Counted from the stretch's first letter, positions 1-6,626 are shown. The stretch: 8,539 bases of DNA from DAOTXR01 sp034435375 (GCA_034435375.1 DAOTXR010000002.1:1-8539); one strand, 5' to 3'. Notes: generated from the sequence alone by a model not told the origin. Program-made: numbers and translations.

Positions 1-116
1 TAGTTCACTCTGCCTCCAGCGATTGACTGCTCTGCCGCAGTCGCACAGCCAGGGGGGGGGCCGCCTGGCTGTGCGACTGCGGCAGAGCAGTCAATCGCTG
101 GAGGCAGAGTGAACTA
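1..116. repeat. Perfect 53-bp inverted repeat with G-rich loop at the window edge (probable fold-back artefact)
   Basis: Positions 1-53 are the exact reverse complement of 64-116, with no mismatch. The 10-nt loop at 54-63 is mostly G and continues the G run that starts at 52. The right arm contains a plausible ribosome binding site and the A of the first gene's start codon, so it is the genuine copy. The left arm adds no new information. A perfect, interruption-free palindrome ending exactly at the window edge, together with a second G run at the other end, is typical of a contig-end or fold-back read artefact. A natural giant hairpin, such as a replicon end or mobile element terminus, is possible but less likely. 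Confidence 0.85.
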
Positions 117-1105
117 TGAGCACCACAGTAGACACACGGCGTGTGCTGATCTTCCTGGCGTTTGCCTACGGCATCGCCTGGGCATTCGGACTGGTAGTCG
201 ATCTGACCGGCGGCATGCACAACAGCCCCGTGATACTCGCCATCCCCAGCACCCAGGGCGGCCTGACGCTGGCGGTGCTGCTCATTGCAACGGGCTACAT
301 GATGGCCCCAGCACTGGCCCACGTGATGACCCGCGCAATCACACGTGAGGGGTGGAGGGGCACTTTCCTGCGCCCCCGGCTCAAGCGTGGTTGGCCGTTC
401 TGGCTGGCAGGGTGGTTTCTGCCCGCCCTCCTGACCATCGGGGGTATGCTAATATACTTTGCGCTGTTCCCACACACCTATGACCCGGCGCTGACAACGA
501 TTCGGCAGCAACTCGATCAGACCGCAGCCATGACCGGTCAGCGCCTGCCGTTCACGCCGTGGATGGTGGTGATCATCAATACCTCGATCGGCATTCTGCT
601 CGCCCCTCTCGTCAATGGCCTGTTCACCTTCGGCGAGGAGTTCGGCTGGCGGGGATACCTGCTGCCCAAGCTCATGCCGCTGGGCGGACGCAAGGCCATG
701 CTGCTCATAGGTGTGATCTGGGGCGTGTGGCACTGGCCAGTGATCGCCATGGGCCACAATTACGGCCTTTACACTCTGAACTACCCCGGCGCGCCATGGA
801 CGGGAATGCTGGCCATGGTATGGTTCACGCTAGTAGGGGGGACCTTCCTGGGTTGGATCGCGCTGCGCGGCGGCAGCGTGTGGCCCGCCGTGATCGGCCA
901 CGCAGCCATGAACGGCATCGGAGGGTTGTCGCTCCTGTTCACACGCGGTGAGCCGTTGTTGCTGCTCGGCCCAACCATGGCTGGCGTGATCGGGTCAGCG
1001 GGGTTCGCGCTGGCGGCGATAATTCTATTTCTCAGCCCAGGAGCGCTGGCCGCGCCAGTGGAGCAGACTGGTGAGGCTCCCGGCGCAGAGGGTAGCCAGA
1101 CATGA
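116..1105 (+). CDS. CPBP family intramembrane glutamic protease (CAAX/Rce1-like)
   Basis: A 329-residue polytopic membrane protein of the CPBP (Abi/Rce1) family. Family members are intramembrane proteases that cleave prenylated or other membrane proteins, and some bacterial ones act in peptide processing or self-immunity. The three family motifs are present in order: EExxxR at residues 174-179 (EEFGWR), a tryptophan-rich helix ending in His206 (WGVWH, the usual FxxxH site), and HxxxN at 262-266 (HAAMN). These Glu and His residues form the expected active site. Hydrophobic segments lie near residues 10-30, 48-70, 95-118, 150-170, 195-210, 228-250 and 285-308. The ATG at 116 is supported by an in-frame TGA at 110-112 and a GGAGG at 100-104, at a rather long 11-nt spacing. 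The gene stands apart from the ABC unit downstream and its promoter lies outside the reliable sequence. The substrate is unknown. The family call is secure. Confidence 0.93.
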   Translation: MSTTVDTRRVLIFLAFAYGIAWAFGLVVDLTGGMHNSPVILAIPSTQGGLTLAVLLIATGYMMAPALAHVMTRAITREGWRGTFLRPRLKRGWPFWLAGWFLPALLTIGGMLIYFALFPHTYDPALTTIRQQLDQTAAMTGQRLPFTPWMVVIINTSIGILLAPLVNGLFTFGEEFGWRGYLLPKLMPLGGRKAMLLIGVIWGVWHWPVIAMGHNYGLYTLNYPGAPWTGMLAMVWFTLVGGTFLGWIALRGGSVWPAVIGHAAMNGIGGLSLLFTRGEPLLLLGPTMAGVIGSAGFALAAIILFLSPGALAAPVEQTGEAPGAEGSQT

Positions 1106-1111
1106 CGAAGG

Positions 1112-1135
1112 ATCGCGCACCAGGCAAATCGCGAT
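1112..1135 (+). other. Short inverted repeat between the protease and DUF4870 genes
   Basis: ATCGCG at 1112-1117 pairs with CGCGAT at 1130-1135 across a 12-nt loop. The right arm is also part of the 8-bp palindrome ATCGCGAT at 1128-1135. No T tract follows, so it is not a convincing terminator. It could be a weak hairpin or a protein-binding site, and chance is possible at this length. Confidence 0.25.
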
Positions 1136-1153
1136 TGCTGCATGGTTACAATC

Positions 1154-1160
1154 AAGGAGG
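1154..1160 (+). promoter_or_regulatory. Strong ribosome binding site that decides the DUF4870 start
   Basis: AAGGAGG matches the anti-Shine-Dalgarno consensus in full and sits 8 nt before the ATG at 1169. It rules against the in-frame ATG at 1142, which has no such site. Confidence 0.85.
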
Positions 1161-1168
1161 TTGCAGAA

Positions 1169-1621
1169 ATGGCTGAACAACAAAAGCCCAACGCCGAAAG
1201 CCGCGTGCTGGCTGCCCTGGCGCACGGATCGGTAGTGGCTACAGGACTGGGGGTGCTGGTTGGAGTGATGGTGTACCTGAACCAGCGAGGCAAATCGTTG
1301 TACGCTGCTTTCCAAGCCCTTCAGGCTGCTGTCTACCAGGGGCTGAGCTTGGTTATCATAGGCGCAGTGTGGATGCTGTGGGGAATATTTTATGCGCTGA
1401 CGTTCATCCCTCTCATCCAGCACCCCGAACTCTATGAAGATGCGCCGCCCCCCATCTTCTGGATCGGACTGGGGAGCCTGCTGATCCCGCTCGTCGTCAT
1501 GTTCGTCATCGTGCTGATCGGGCTGTGGGGCGCGGTACGCACCCTGCAAGGCAAGGAGTTCCGCTACCCGGTAGTCGGCAGGTTGCTGGAGCGGGCTGGT
1601 CTGTGGAGTGATGACGAGTAG
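1169..1621 (+). CDS. DUF4870 (Tic20-like) small membrane protein
   Basis: A 150-residue membrane protein matching the DUF4870 family, whose biochemical role is not established. The family pattern is visible: an N-terminal RVLAALAHGS segment (residues 12-21), a first hydrophobic helix at about 17-37, then a short loop with N38QRGKS43 and the aromatic/Gln-rich stretch AAFQALQAAVYQ (46-57). Further helices lie at about 58-80 and 96-122, and the family-like ending GKEFRYPVVGRLL is at 128-140. The tail is acidic (WSDDE). The start at 1169 is chosen because a full AAGGAGG lies at 1154-1160 with an ideal 8-nt spacer; an in-frame ATG at 1142 would place this site inside the gene. It begins 63 nt after the protease gene and may be co-transcribed with it. 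Length is typical for the family. Family assignment is fairly sure; function is unknown. Confidence 0.85.
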   Translation: MAEQQKPNAESRVLAALAHGSVVATGLGVLVGVMVYLNQRGKSLYAAFQALQAAVYQGLSLVIIGAVWMLWGIFYALTFIPLIQHPELYEDAPPPIFWIGLGSLLIPLVVMFVIVLIGLWGAVRTLQGKEFRYPVVGRLLERAGLWSDDE

Positions 1622-1696
1622 GCCAGCCGAGGTAAGACAAGGCCGCTGATCTTCCTGCCAGGAGCAACTCGGGGACGGAGTCAAACGTATAGAGGA

Positions 1697-1733
1697 GTCA
1701 GGGCCTCCCTACCCCTCATTTTTGGGGCCTGAC
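1697..1733 (+). other. Imperfect inverted repeat overlapping the Yip1-unit promoter
   Basis: GTCAGGGCC at 1697-1705 pairs with GGCCTGAC at 1726-1733, giving 8 pairs with one bulged G. The loop contains an inner CCCC (1712-1715) / GGGG (1724-1727) pairing around TCATTTTT. The right arm overlaps the proposed -35 element. It could be an operator, or the end signal of the upstream DUF4870 transcript. No T tract follows the outer stem, so a standard intrinsic terminator is unlikely. Confidence 0.35.
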
Positions 1734-1756
1734 GAGACATTGCCCCAGCGTATAAT
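1729..1756 (+). promoter_or_regulatory. Candidate sigma-70-type promoter for the Yip1-ABC unit
   Basis: The -10 element TATAAT at 1751-1756 matches the consensus at all six positions. CTGACG at 1729-1734 matches four of six positions of TTGACA and is 16 nt upstream. The position, 65 nt before the Yip1 start codon and 108 nt after the preceding stop, fits a promoter for the ABC unit. A perfect TATAAT is uncommon in such GC-rich sequence. The -35 assignment is weaker than the -10. Confidence 0.5.
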
Positions 1757-1820
1757 CGAGTTGACTGAGGCTCAATCGCGGAACCAGTATGGGCTGGATA
1801 CTTGAGGGAGTCTGAATCAG

Positions 1821-2612
1821 ATGAACAACACGCAAGCATCGACGCTCTCACCTACACTCCAGGAAAGCACAGAACCGAAATTGTCCATCGCCGGGACGCT
1901 GCTCGGTGTGATCCTGCGCCCCAGGGCCACTTTTGAGCGCATGCGCGAGGCGCAGAACGGCCATTGGTGGTTGGTGTTGTTGCTGGCTTTTCTGGCGCTA
2001 GTGTTGCTGACCATCGCCATGGTGCCGATTCAGGCCGAGGCATCACGGGCGGCGCTGGAGGCGCAGCAAGAGCAACTTTCCGAACTGCCACCTGAGCAGC
2101 AAGCCCAGACCGAGCAGATGCAGGCCATTTTTACCTCACAGGCCACGCTGGGCGTGATCGGCGTGGCAACTGGCACGATTGGCATCGCCATCAACTACGC
2201 TGTGCGGGCCGGGCTGCTGTTCTTGCTAGGGCTGGCCCTCGGCGGACGGGCGAGTTTCAAACAGGTGTGGCGTATGGCCATCTGGACGGCGCTGCCCGAC
2301 GTGTTGCGCAGTGTGGTGCGGGCCATAACGGTCTTCGTCACTGGCGGGATGCCCATCGCTGGCCTCTCGTTTGTTTTCACCTCGGCTGAGCGGGCTACGA
2401 TGTCGCCCATCCTGATCGACGTTCTTGGCACGGTCGATATCTACCTGGTCTGGGGCCTGGCCCTGATCGGCGTGGGCATGGTGGCAACCGCCAAGTTCAG
2501 CAAAGCCAAGGGAGCGGCAGTAGCCTTCATCTACTGGCTGCTGATCGCGGCCTGGACCGCGGGGATGGCTGCCTTAGGCCAAGCTATCGCTGGGACTTTC
2601 GGCATGGGATAA
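1821..2612 (+). CDS. Yip1-domain membrane protein, first gene of the ABC unit
   Basis: A 263-residue polytopic membrane protein resembling the Yip1 family. Bacterial members are often encoded beside ABC transporters, but their role is unproven. The N-terminal signature GTLLGVILRPRATFERMRE at residues 25-43 resembles the motif (short amphipathic helix, then xxPxxTFxR) that precedes the first helix in this family. Hydrophobic segments are near 49-70, 108-126, 128-142, 160-175, 203-223 and 231-256. Between the first two lies a Gln/Glu-rich, probably helical or coiled-coil loop at 73-103. SFKQVWRMAIWTALPDVLR at 145-163 is a second family-like stretch. The ATG at 1821 follows a GAGGGAG at 1804-1810. 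The TAA ends 4 nt before the ATPase start codon, which implies co-translation and a shared job in the membrane complex. Function is inferred from context only. Confidence 0.75.
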   Translation: MNNTQASTLSPTLQESTEPKLSIAGTLLGVILRPRATFERMREAQNGHWWLVLLLAFLALVLLTIAMVPIQAEASRAALEAQQEQLSELPPEQQAQTEQMQAIFTSQATLGVIGVATGTIGIAINYAVRAGLLFLLGLALGGRASFKQVWRMAIWTALPDVLRSVVRAITVFVTGGMPIAGLSFVFTSAERATMSPILIDVLGTVDIYLVWGLALIGVGMVATAKFSKAKGAAVAFIYWLLIAAWTAGMAALGQAIAGTFGMG

Positions 2613-2616
2613 CGAC

Positions 2617-3315
2617 ATGGCAGACCAGTCAGCCTTCATCACCGTCCGCAACCTGAAGCGGCACTATAGGCTAGGTGGAGCGGTTGTCCGGGCGTTGGAC
2701 GGCATCGACCTAGACGTGACGCGCGGTGAGATGCTCTGCCTGATGGGTCCCAGCGGCAGCGGCAAAAGCACGCTTCTCAACCTGCTGGGCGGTCTGGACA
2801 CGCCCGACGAGGGAAGCATTGTTGTCGCTGGGCGGGACATCTCAACGTTGGACGACAACGCGCTGGCGCTCTATCGCCAACAGTCGGTGGGCTTCGTCTT
2901 CCAGTCGTTCAACCTGATCCCAACCATGACGGCGCTGGAGAATGTCGAGTTTCCGATGATCTTCGCCGGGACAAGTCCTGCCGAGCGCCGCCGACGGGCC
3001 ATGGAACTCCTGAACATGATCGGGCTGGGCGACCGGATGCATCACAAGCCTACCGAACTCTCCGGCGGACAGCAGCAGCGGGTGTCGATTGCGCGGGCGT
3101 TGATCAACCATCCAGATATCCTGCTGGGCGATGAACCGACGGGTAACCTGGACACGAAGACTGGCGGCGAGATTCTCGATATGCTCAAGATGCTGAACGA
3201 ACAGGGACAGACCATCATCCTGGTGACGCATGATCCGCGCATCGGCAACTACGTATCGCGTACCATTCACCTGCTGGATGGACAGATCGTGGAGCAGCAA
3301 GCCGCGCCGTTGTAG
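2617..3315 (+). CDS. ABC transporter ATP-binding protein, MacB/LolD type
   Basis: A 232-residue ABC ATPase, the usual size for LolD/FtsE/MacB-type nucleotide-binding subunits. All catalytic motifs are intact: Walker A GPSGSGKST (residues 44-52), Q-loop Gln96 in VFQSFNL, ABC signature LSGGQQQR (148-155), Walker B ILLGDEPT (168-175) with catalytic Glu173, D-loop GNLD (176-179) and switch His205 in VTHD. The N-terminal layout, with an aromatic Tyr17 A-loop and VRALDGIDLDV before Walker A, and the phrase FNLIPTMTALENVEFPM after the Q-loop are typical of the MacB/LolD subfamily. It should dimerise in the cytoplasm and drive the FtsX-fold permease encoded downstream. The start is 4 nt after the Yip1 stop with only a weak GGGA upstream, so translational coupling is likely. 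LolD itself is unlikely without LolC/E partners. The family call is certain; the transported or acted-on substrate is not. Confidence 0.95.
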   Translation: MADQSAFITVRNLKRHYRLGGAVVRALDGIDLDVTRGEMLCLMGPSGSGKSTLLNLLGGLDTPDEGSIVVAGRDISTLDDNALALYRQQSVGFVFQSFNLIPTMTALENVEFPMIFAGTSPAERRRRAMELLNMIGLGDRMHHKPTELSGGQQQRVSIARALINHPDILLGDEPTGNLDTKTGGEILDMLKMLNEQGQTIILVTHDPRIGNYVSRTIHLLDGQIVEQQAAPL

Positions 3316-3336
3316 GGCCTGACGAGGATCCATCCC

Positions 3337-3405
3337 ATGACAGAACCCTATCGACAGGACATGACTGGCATAGGCTGGCTGATCGGACGCAGATCGAAGC
3401 GGTAG
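3337..3405 (+). CDS. Possible 22-residue small ORF between ATPase and Ig-repeat gene
   Basis: An ATG at 3337 opens a 22-codon frame ending in TAG at 3403-3405. The predicted peptide is acidic/polar at first (MTEPYRQD), has a short hydrophobic GIGWLIG at residues 11-17, and ends in a basic RRSKR. A GAGG at 3324-3327 lies 9 nt before the ATG, a good ribosome binding site, and 142 nt of otherwise unexplained sequence separates the two flanking genes. It could be a small protein of the ABC complex, a leader peptide that sets expression of the secreted protein, or a chance ORF. I recognise no family. Confidence 0.3.
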   Translation: MTEPYRQDMTGIGWLIGRRSKR

Positions 3406-3457
3406 AGTTATGGGCTTGTATAGGAGCGCTTTCGAAGGTCAACGAAGAGGCAATACG

Positions 3458-5125
3458 ATGCAAATGAAGACAACCAGACTGATCGTACTCACAGTTGTGT
3501 TGCTGCTTGCCGCGTTAGGGACCACTGCCGGGGCAGTCTACGCCCAGGGAACTCCCTCTTTCTCCATTGTCGACTGGCGCACAGAACCGGAGCGCTTGGA
3601 GCGGGGCCAAGAGTTCGATCTGACATTCACTTTCACCAATGTGGGGAGCGCCGCCGCCAGCGCCCTGACGGTCAATGTGGGACAAAGCTCCTACTTCGTT
3701 AGCCTGAGCCCGACCCAATATTTCGGTGGAGTGGTGACCAACGTGCCGTTGACGGCCAGGCTGCGGGTAGCCGTCGCCAACAACATCACGACCGGGCACT
3801 ACGCACTGCCCCTCCAGTTCAGCTATCAGGTAGACGACTTTATGCACACACCGGGCAGCGAGGTGCGCGAACTGGGCGTCTACGTGCATGGCCTGGCGCC
3901 CAGCACCGGCCAAGACACGGGCCGCCCGCAGGTCGTGATCGACGAGGCAACCATCGAACCAGGTGAAGAAAGCGGCCAGCTCAACCTGACACTGGCGCTG
4001 CGGAACGTCGGTGACCGCTGGGCGACCGGCATCGTCGTCAACCTGGGCCCCAGCGAGGTATTCAGCCCGGCAGACGGCGATAGCACGGCCTACCCGCTGG
4101 AAAGCGACCTCAACATCGACCAGACCAAGACCATCACCCTGCCGCTCACCCTGATCCAGTCGCCCGGCGAGCGAGTGACGCAGGACTTCACCGTCGAGTA
4201 TCGCAGCTACAGCGGTGGCTCGTACCAGTCTACCCAAAGCGTGCCGATTGTGTTGGGCGGGGTCACGGCGGACACACCGCGCCTGCTGATCGAGAGCTAC
4301 ACCACCGATCCTGTGACCGTCACACCGGGCATCACCTTCCGGCTCGATCTGTCGCTAGTCAACGTGGGTGGCGGGGAAGCGCGACGTGTGTTTGTGCGGC
4401 TAGGAAAAGACGCCGCCACGCTGGGGCCGTTGGCTCCGCTGGGCAGCAGCAATGTGCGCTACGTTGAGCAGATTGAAGGTGGGGACAGCATCACCCTCGG
4501 CTACACGCTGGCTGCCGATGGCAATGCCGAGGCCGGGCTGGTGCCGATCGATGTGGAGTTGGAGTACGAGGACAGCTTTGGCGTCAAACACACCGAGACA
4601 GAGACGATCAGCCTACGGGTGGAGAGTATGCCGTACTTCCAGATCGGGTTCTTTGAACCCCTGCCGGAGACCATCCTCGTGGGCGATGCCTTCGATCTAC
4701 CCATCGAAGTGATCAACATCGGGCGGCAACTGGTCAACGTCAGCACTGTCGAGGTGACGAGCAACCAGTTGGCCATCACCGAGGGCGTCCTGTACCTCGG
4801 CCCGCTGGACGGCGGCACATCGGGAACCATGATCGCCCAGGCTGAGGCATTGGAGGCTGGCGAGGCCACGGTGACGGTGCGCGTCAGCTACCTGGACAGC
4901 TTCCAACAGCCACGGGTGGTCGAGCACACACTGAGCGTCACGATCGAAAGCGCACCGCCCGACGCTGGCTCCGGTGAGGAGGGTAACGGATCGCCGCGCC
5001 GGGCCTCGGATGGCGCAAGCGGCGCTAACGGTGAGATCACGGCAGGCGAACGGCTGTGGCGCGCCGTGCTGGGCTTCCTGGGGTTGGGCACCAACTCAGC
5101 CGACGGCGAAACCGAGACAATGTAG
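3458..5125 (+). CDS. Secreted protein with four tandem Ig-like (CARDB/NEW3-type) repeats
   Basis: A 555-residue exported protein. Residues 1-29 form a signal peptide: a basic start, a hydrophobic core (8-20) and a VYA cleavage site before Gln30. Four beta-rich domains follow at about 34-143, 157-266, 274-389 and 392-497. Each has an aligned N-V/I-G motif near its front (61-63, 183-185, 302-304, 420-422), so the repeat period is 118-122 residues. Each also ends in a similar beta-strand pair (FSYQVDDF, VEYRSYSG, LEYEDSFG, VSYLDSFQ). This is the pattern of CARDB/NEW3/COG1361-like extracellular modules, which bind proteins or glycans. A low-complexity Gly/Ser/Asp linker (about 501-530), a short amphipathic WRAVLGFLGLG (534-544) and an acidic tail close the protein. 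No full C-terminal anchor is visible. The ATG at 3458 is preferred over one at 3410: it has AGAGG at 3446-3450 and puts the signal peptide at the N terminus. Position 3464 is an alternative start. The gene lies between the ATPase and permease genes, suggesting it is the extracellular partner of the ABC complex. Confidence 0.8.
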   Translation: MQMKTTRLIVLTVVLLLAALGTTAGAVYAQGTPSFSIVDWRTEPERLERGQEFDLTFTFTNVGSAAASALTVNVGQSSYFVSLSPTQYFGGVVTNVPLTARLRVAVANNITTGHYALPLQFSYQVDDFMHTPGSEVRELGVYVHGLAPSTGQDTGRPQVVIDEATIEPGEESGQLNLTLALRNVGDRWATGIVVNLGPSEVFSPADGDSTAYPLESDLNIDQTKTITLPLTLIQSPGERVTQDFTVEYRSYSGGSYQSTQSVPIVLGGVTADTPRLLIESYTTDPVTVTPGITFRLDLSLVNVGGGEARRVFVRLGKDAATLGPLAPLGSSNVRYVEQIEGGDSITLGYTLAADGNAEAGLVPIDVELEYEDSFGVKHTETETISLRVESMPYFQIGFFEPLPETILVGDAFDLPIEVINIGRQLVNVSTVEVTSNQLAITEGVLYLGPLDGGTSGTMIAQAEALEAGEATVTVRVSYLDSFQQPRVVEHTLSVTIESAPPDAGSGEEGNGSPRRASDGASGANGEITAGERLWRAVLGFLGLGTNSADGETETM

Positions 5126-5133
5126 GAGCGGGC

Positions 5134-6462
5134 ATGAACGCACGTGACCTGTTCCGGCTGGTATGGGCTAATCTGAACCGCATGCGGGGCCGGGCTATCA
5201 TGACCAGCCTGGGTGTGCTGATCGGTACAGCAGCCATCGTCGTGCTGATCTCACTGGCTTCGGGCCTGCAGAAAAGCGCAGTCGGCGACCTGTCACAGTT
5301 TGGCCCAATCAACCAGATCACGGTGTTGCCCGGAGCCTTCCTTCAGGCTCTGGCCGGGTCAAGCGTCACCAGCAGCCAGGACAGCGGCAAGCTGACGCCT
5401 GAGGCGCTGGACGAGATTGCGCGGATGGAAGGTGTGGTGGCCGTGACGCCGCGCGAGTCAGTAGCCGCGCCAACCACTCTCAAGCTAAACCGGTTGATCG
5501 GCTCCGGGTCGCTGACGGGCGTTGACGCGCGCGCTGTGCGCGACATGGATTTATCCCTGGCCGAGGGCACTGCCCATCTGGGCCGTTGGACGGTGATCGT
5601 GGGAGCACGCGTCGCCGAGAGCTTCGTCGATCCCCGCCACCGGAGCGCGCAGCAGAGCAACGCCGATCAGGACGAGGAGACCGTTGACCTGTACGGCCAG
5701 ACGCTTGTGGTCGAGCTGAGCCGGGCAGGGGCTGACGGCAAAAATGTCACACGGACGGTGCGACTGCGCGTAGGCGGCGTGCTGGCCGAGGGGAGCGGTC
5801 AGGATGACTACACCATCTTTATGGCGCTGGAAGATGTGGAGGAGTTGAACACGTGGTACCTGGGCCAGCGGCCCAACCGACGCAAGGACGGCTACTCGCA
5901 GGCTATCGTGATCGTCGATGACCCTCAGCTCCTGCTCAACGTTGAGCAGCAGTTGCTGACAGACGGCTTCTTTGCCTTCTCGGCGCGTTCGACGCTCCAA
6001 CAGCTCAACATCATCTTCGCCGTGATCCAGGCCGTATTTGGTGGGATCGGGGCCATTGCGTTGATCGTGGCAGCGATTGGCATCGCCAACACAATGGTGA
6101 TGTCGATCCTGGAGCGCACGCGCGAGATCGGGCTGATGAAGGCCGTGGGGGCCACCAACCGCGACGTGATGAACGTCTTCATTGCAGAGGCAGGCGCGAT
6201 TGGGCTGTTCGGTGGGATGGGAGGCGTGCTGTTTGGGATCGGCGCGGCCAAGGTCATCGACCTGATCGCGCAGGCGTACATCAATGCCCAGCTTGCCAGT
6301 GCGGGATCAACGGTCAGCGAACCGGTCAGCATTGCCGTCATTCCAGTGTGGCTGCCAGTGTTCGCGATCCTTTTCTCGCTGCTGGTCGGGCTAGCCTCAG
6401 GCATCTACCCGGCATTGCGAGCCGTGCAGCTGAACCCCGTCACGGCACTGAAATACGAGTAG
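5134..6462 (+). CDS. MacB/FtsX-type ABC transporter permease
   Basis: A 442-residue permease with the four-helix MacB/FtsX fold. Helix 1 is at about 22-44, after a MRGRAIMTSLGVLIGTAA stretch typical of the MacB family. A large extracytoplasmic core domain follows (about 46-292), then helices at about 294-320, 347-375 and 402-425. The conserved FtsX C-terminal core is clear: ANTMVMSILERTREIGLMKAVGAT (318-341), which includes the cytoplasmic coupling helix that meets the ATPase, and the end GLASGIYPALRAVQLNPVTALKYE (419-442). Family members transmit ATP-driven motion to extracytoplasmic partners (MacB, LolCE, FtsX, BceB). The start at 5134 is chosen because AGGAG at 5124-5128, overlapping the stop codon of the preceding gene, is 5 nt upstream; an in-frame ATG at 5056 would lie inside that gene and lack this site. 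The 8-nt gap to the Ig-repeat gene implies coupled expression. Only one permease is present, so a homodimer is expected. Confidence 0.93.
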   Translation: MNARDLFRLVWANLNRMRGRAIMTSLGVLIGTAAIVVLISLASGLQKSAVGDLSQFGPINQITVLPGAFLQALAGSSVTSSQDSGKLTPEALDEIARMEGVVAVTPRESVAAPTTLKLNRLIGSGSLTGVDARAVRDMDLSLAEGTAHLGRWTVIVGARVAESFVDPRHRSAQQSNADQDEETVDLYGQTLVVELSRAGADGKNVTRTVRLRVGGVLAEGSGQDDYTIFMALEDVEELNTWYLGQRPNRRKDGYSQAIVIVDDPQLLLNVEQQLLTDGFFAFSARSTLQQLNIIFAVIQAVFGGIGAIALIVAAIGIANTMVMSILERTREIGLMKAVGATNRDVMNVFIAEAGAIGLFGGMGGVLFGIGAAKVIDLIAQAYINAQLASAGSTVSEPVSIAVIPVWLPVFAILFSLLVGLASGIYPALRAVQLNPVTALKYE

Positions 6463-6492
6463 ACCACAAAGCACTCGCAGTACGAGGTCCAG

Positions 6493-6512
6493 GCGCCCAG
6501 CGACCTGGGCGC
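6493..6512 (+). other. Perfect 8-bp hairpin just after the permease gene
   Basis: GCGCCCAG at 6493-6500 pairs exactly with CTGGGCGC at 6505-6512 around a 4-nt CGAC loop. It starts 30 nt after the permease stop. No T tract follows, so it is more likely a 3'-end stabilising hairpin or part of a tandem stop signal than a stand-alone intrinsic terminator. Confidence 0.5.
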
Positions 6513-6537
6513 AGGAAGCCAAGCCAATTGAGAGACT

Positions 6538-6565
6538 CAGGGGCGGGCGACATCGCCCCTGTTTG
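6538..6565 (+). terminator. Probable rho-independent terminator of the Yip1-ABC-Ig unit
   Basis: CAGGGGCG at 6538-6545 pairs exactly with CGCCCCTG at 6554-6561 around an 8-nt loop. A modest T-rich tail (TTTGATT) follows from 6562. The GC-rich stem, its position after the last gene of the unit and the T-rich tail fit a terminator, although the tail is short. Confidence 0.65.
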
Positions 6566-6626
6566 ATTCCCGCTCCGATCCGACAGCGCCGCCTACGAAT
6601 ACACCCCCTAATGTGTCTTTCGGTGG

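Noticed and set aside
1..116. The opening palindrome as a terminator, insertion-sequence end or telomere-like hairpin.
   Set aside because: There is no T tract, no transposase, no target duplication and no second copy. The window-edge position and G runs favour an artefact, so it is kept only as a low-interest finding.
1147..1152. TACAAT as a -10 box for the DUF4870 gene.
   Set aside because: No -35 element is found at 15-19 nt upstream, and transcription would start inside the ribosome binding site.
1025..1684. Minus-strand frame of 219 codons opposite the DUF4870 gene.
   Set aside because: It is the complement of a clear plus-strand gene with a strong ribosome binding site, and its product has no recognisable fold or motif.
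1725..3326. The 12-mer GGGCCTGACGAG occurs at 1725-1736 and 3315-3326, both within the ABC unit.
   Set aside because: In 8.5 kb of GC-rich DNA one or more repeated 12-mers are expected by chance. The second copy has no -10 box at the right distance, so a shared regulatory site is not supported.
3410..3457. Upstream ATG at 3410 for the Ig-repeat protein.
   Set aside because: It would put 16 polar residues in front of a normal signal peptide, and its ribosome binding site is weak.
3515..4237. Long open frame (240 codons) on the minus strand opposite the Ig-repeat gene.
   Set aside because: It is a GC-rich antisense shadow. The plus strand has a signal peptide and four aligned repeats, and the minus-strand product shows no recognisable domain.
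5056..5133. Longer N terminus for the permease from the ATG at 5056.
   Set aside because: It would overlap the Ig-repeat gene by 70 nt, lacks a ribosome binding site, and adds residues before the usual MacB start. AGGAG before 5134 decides it.
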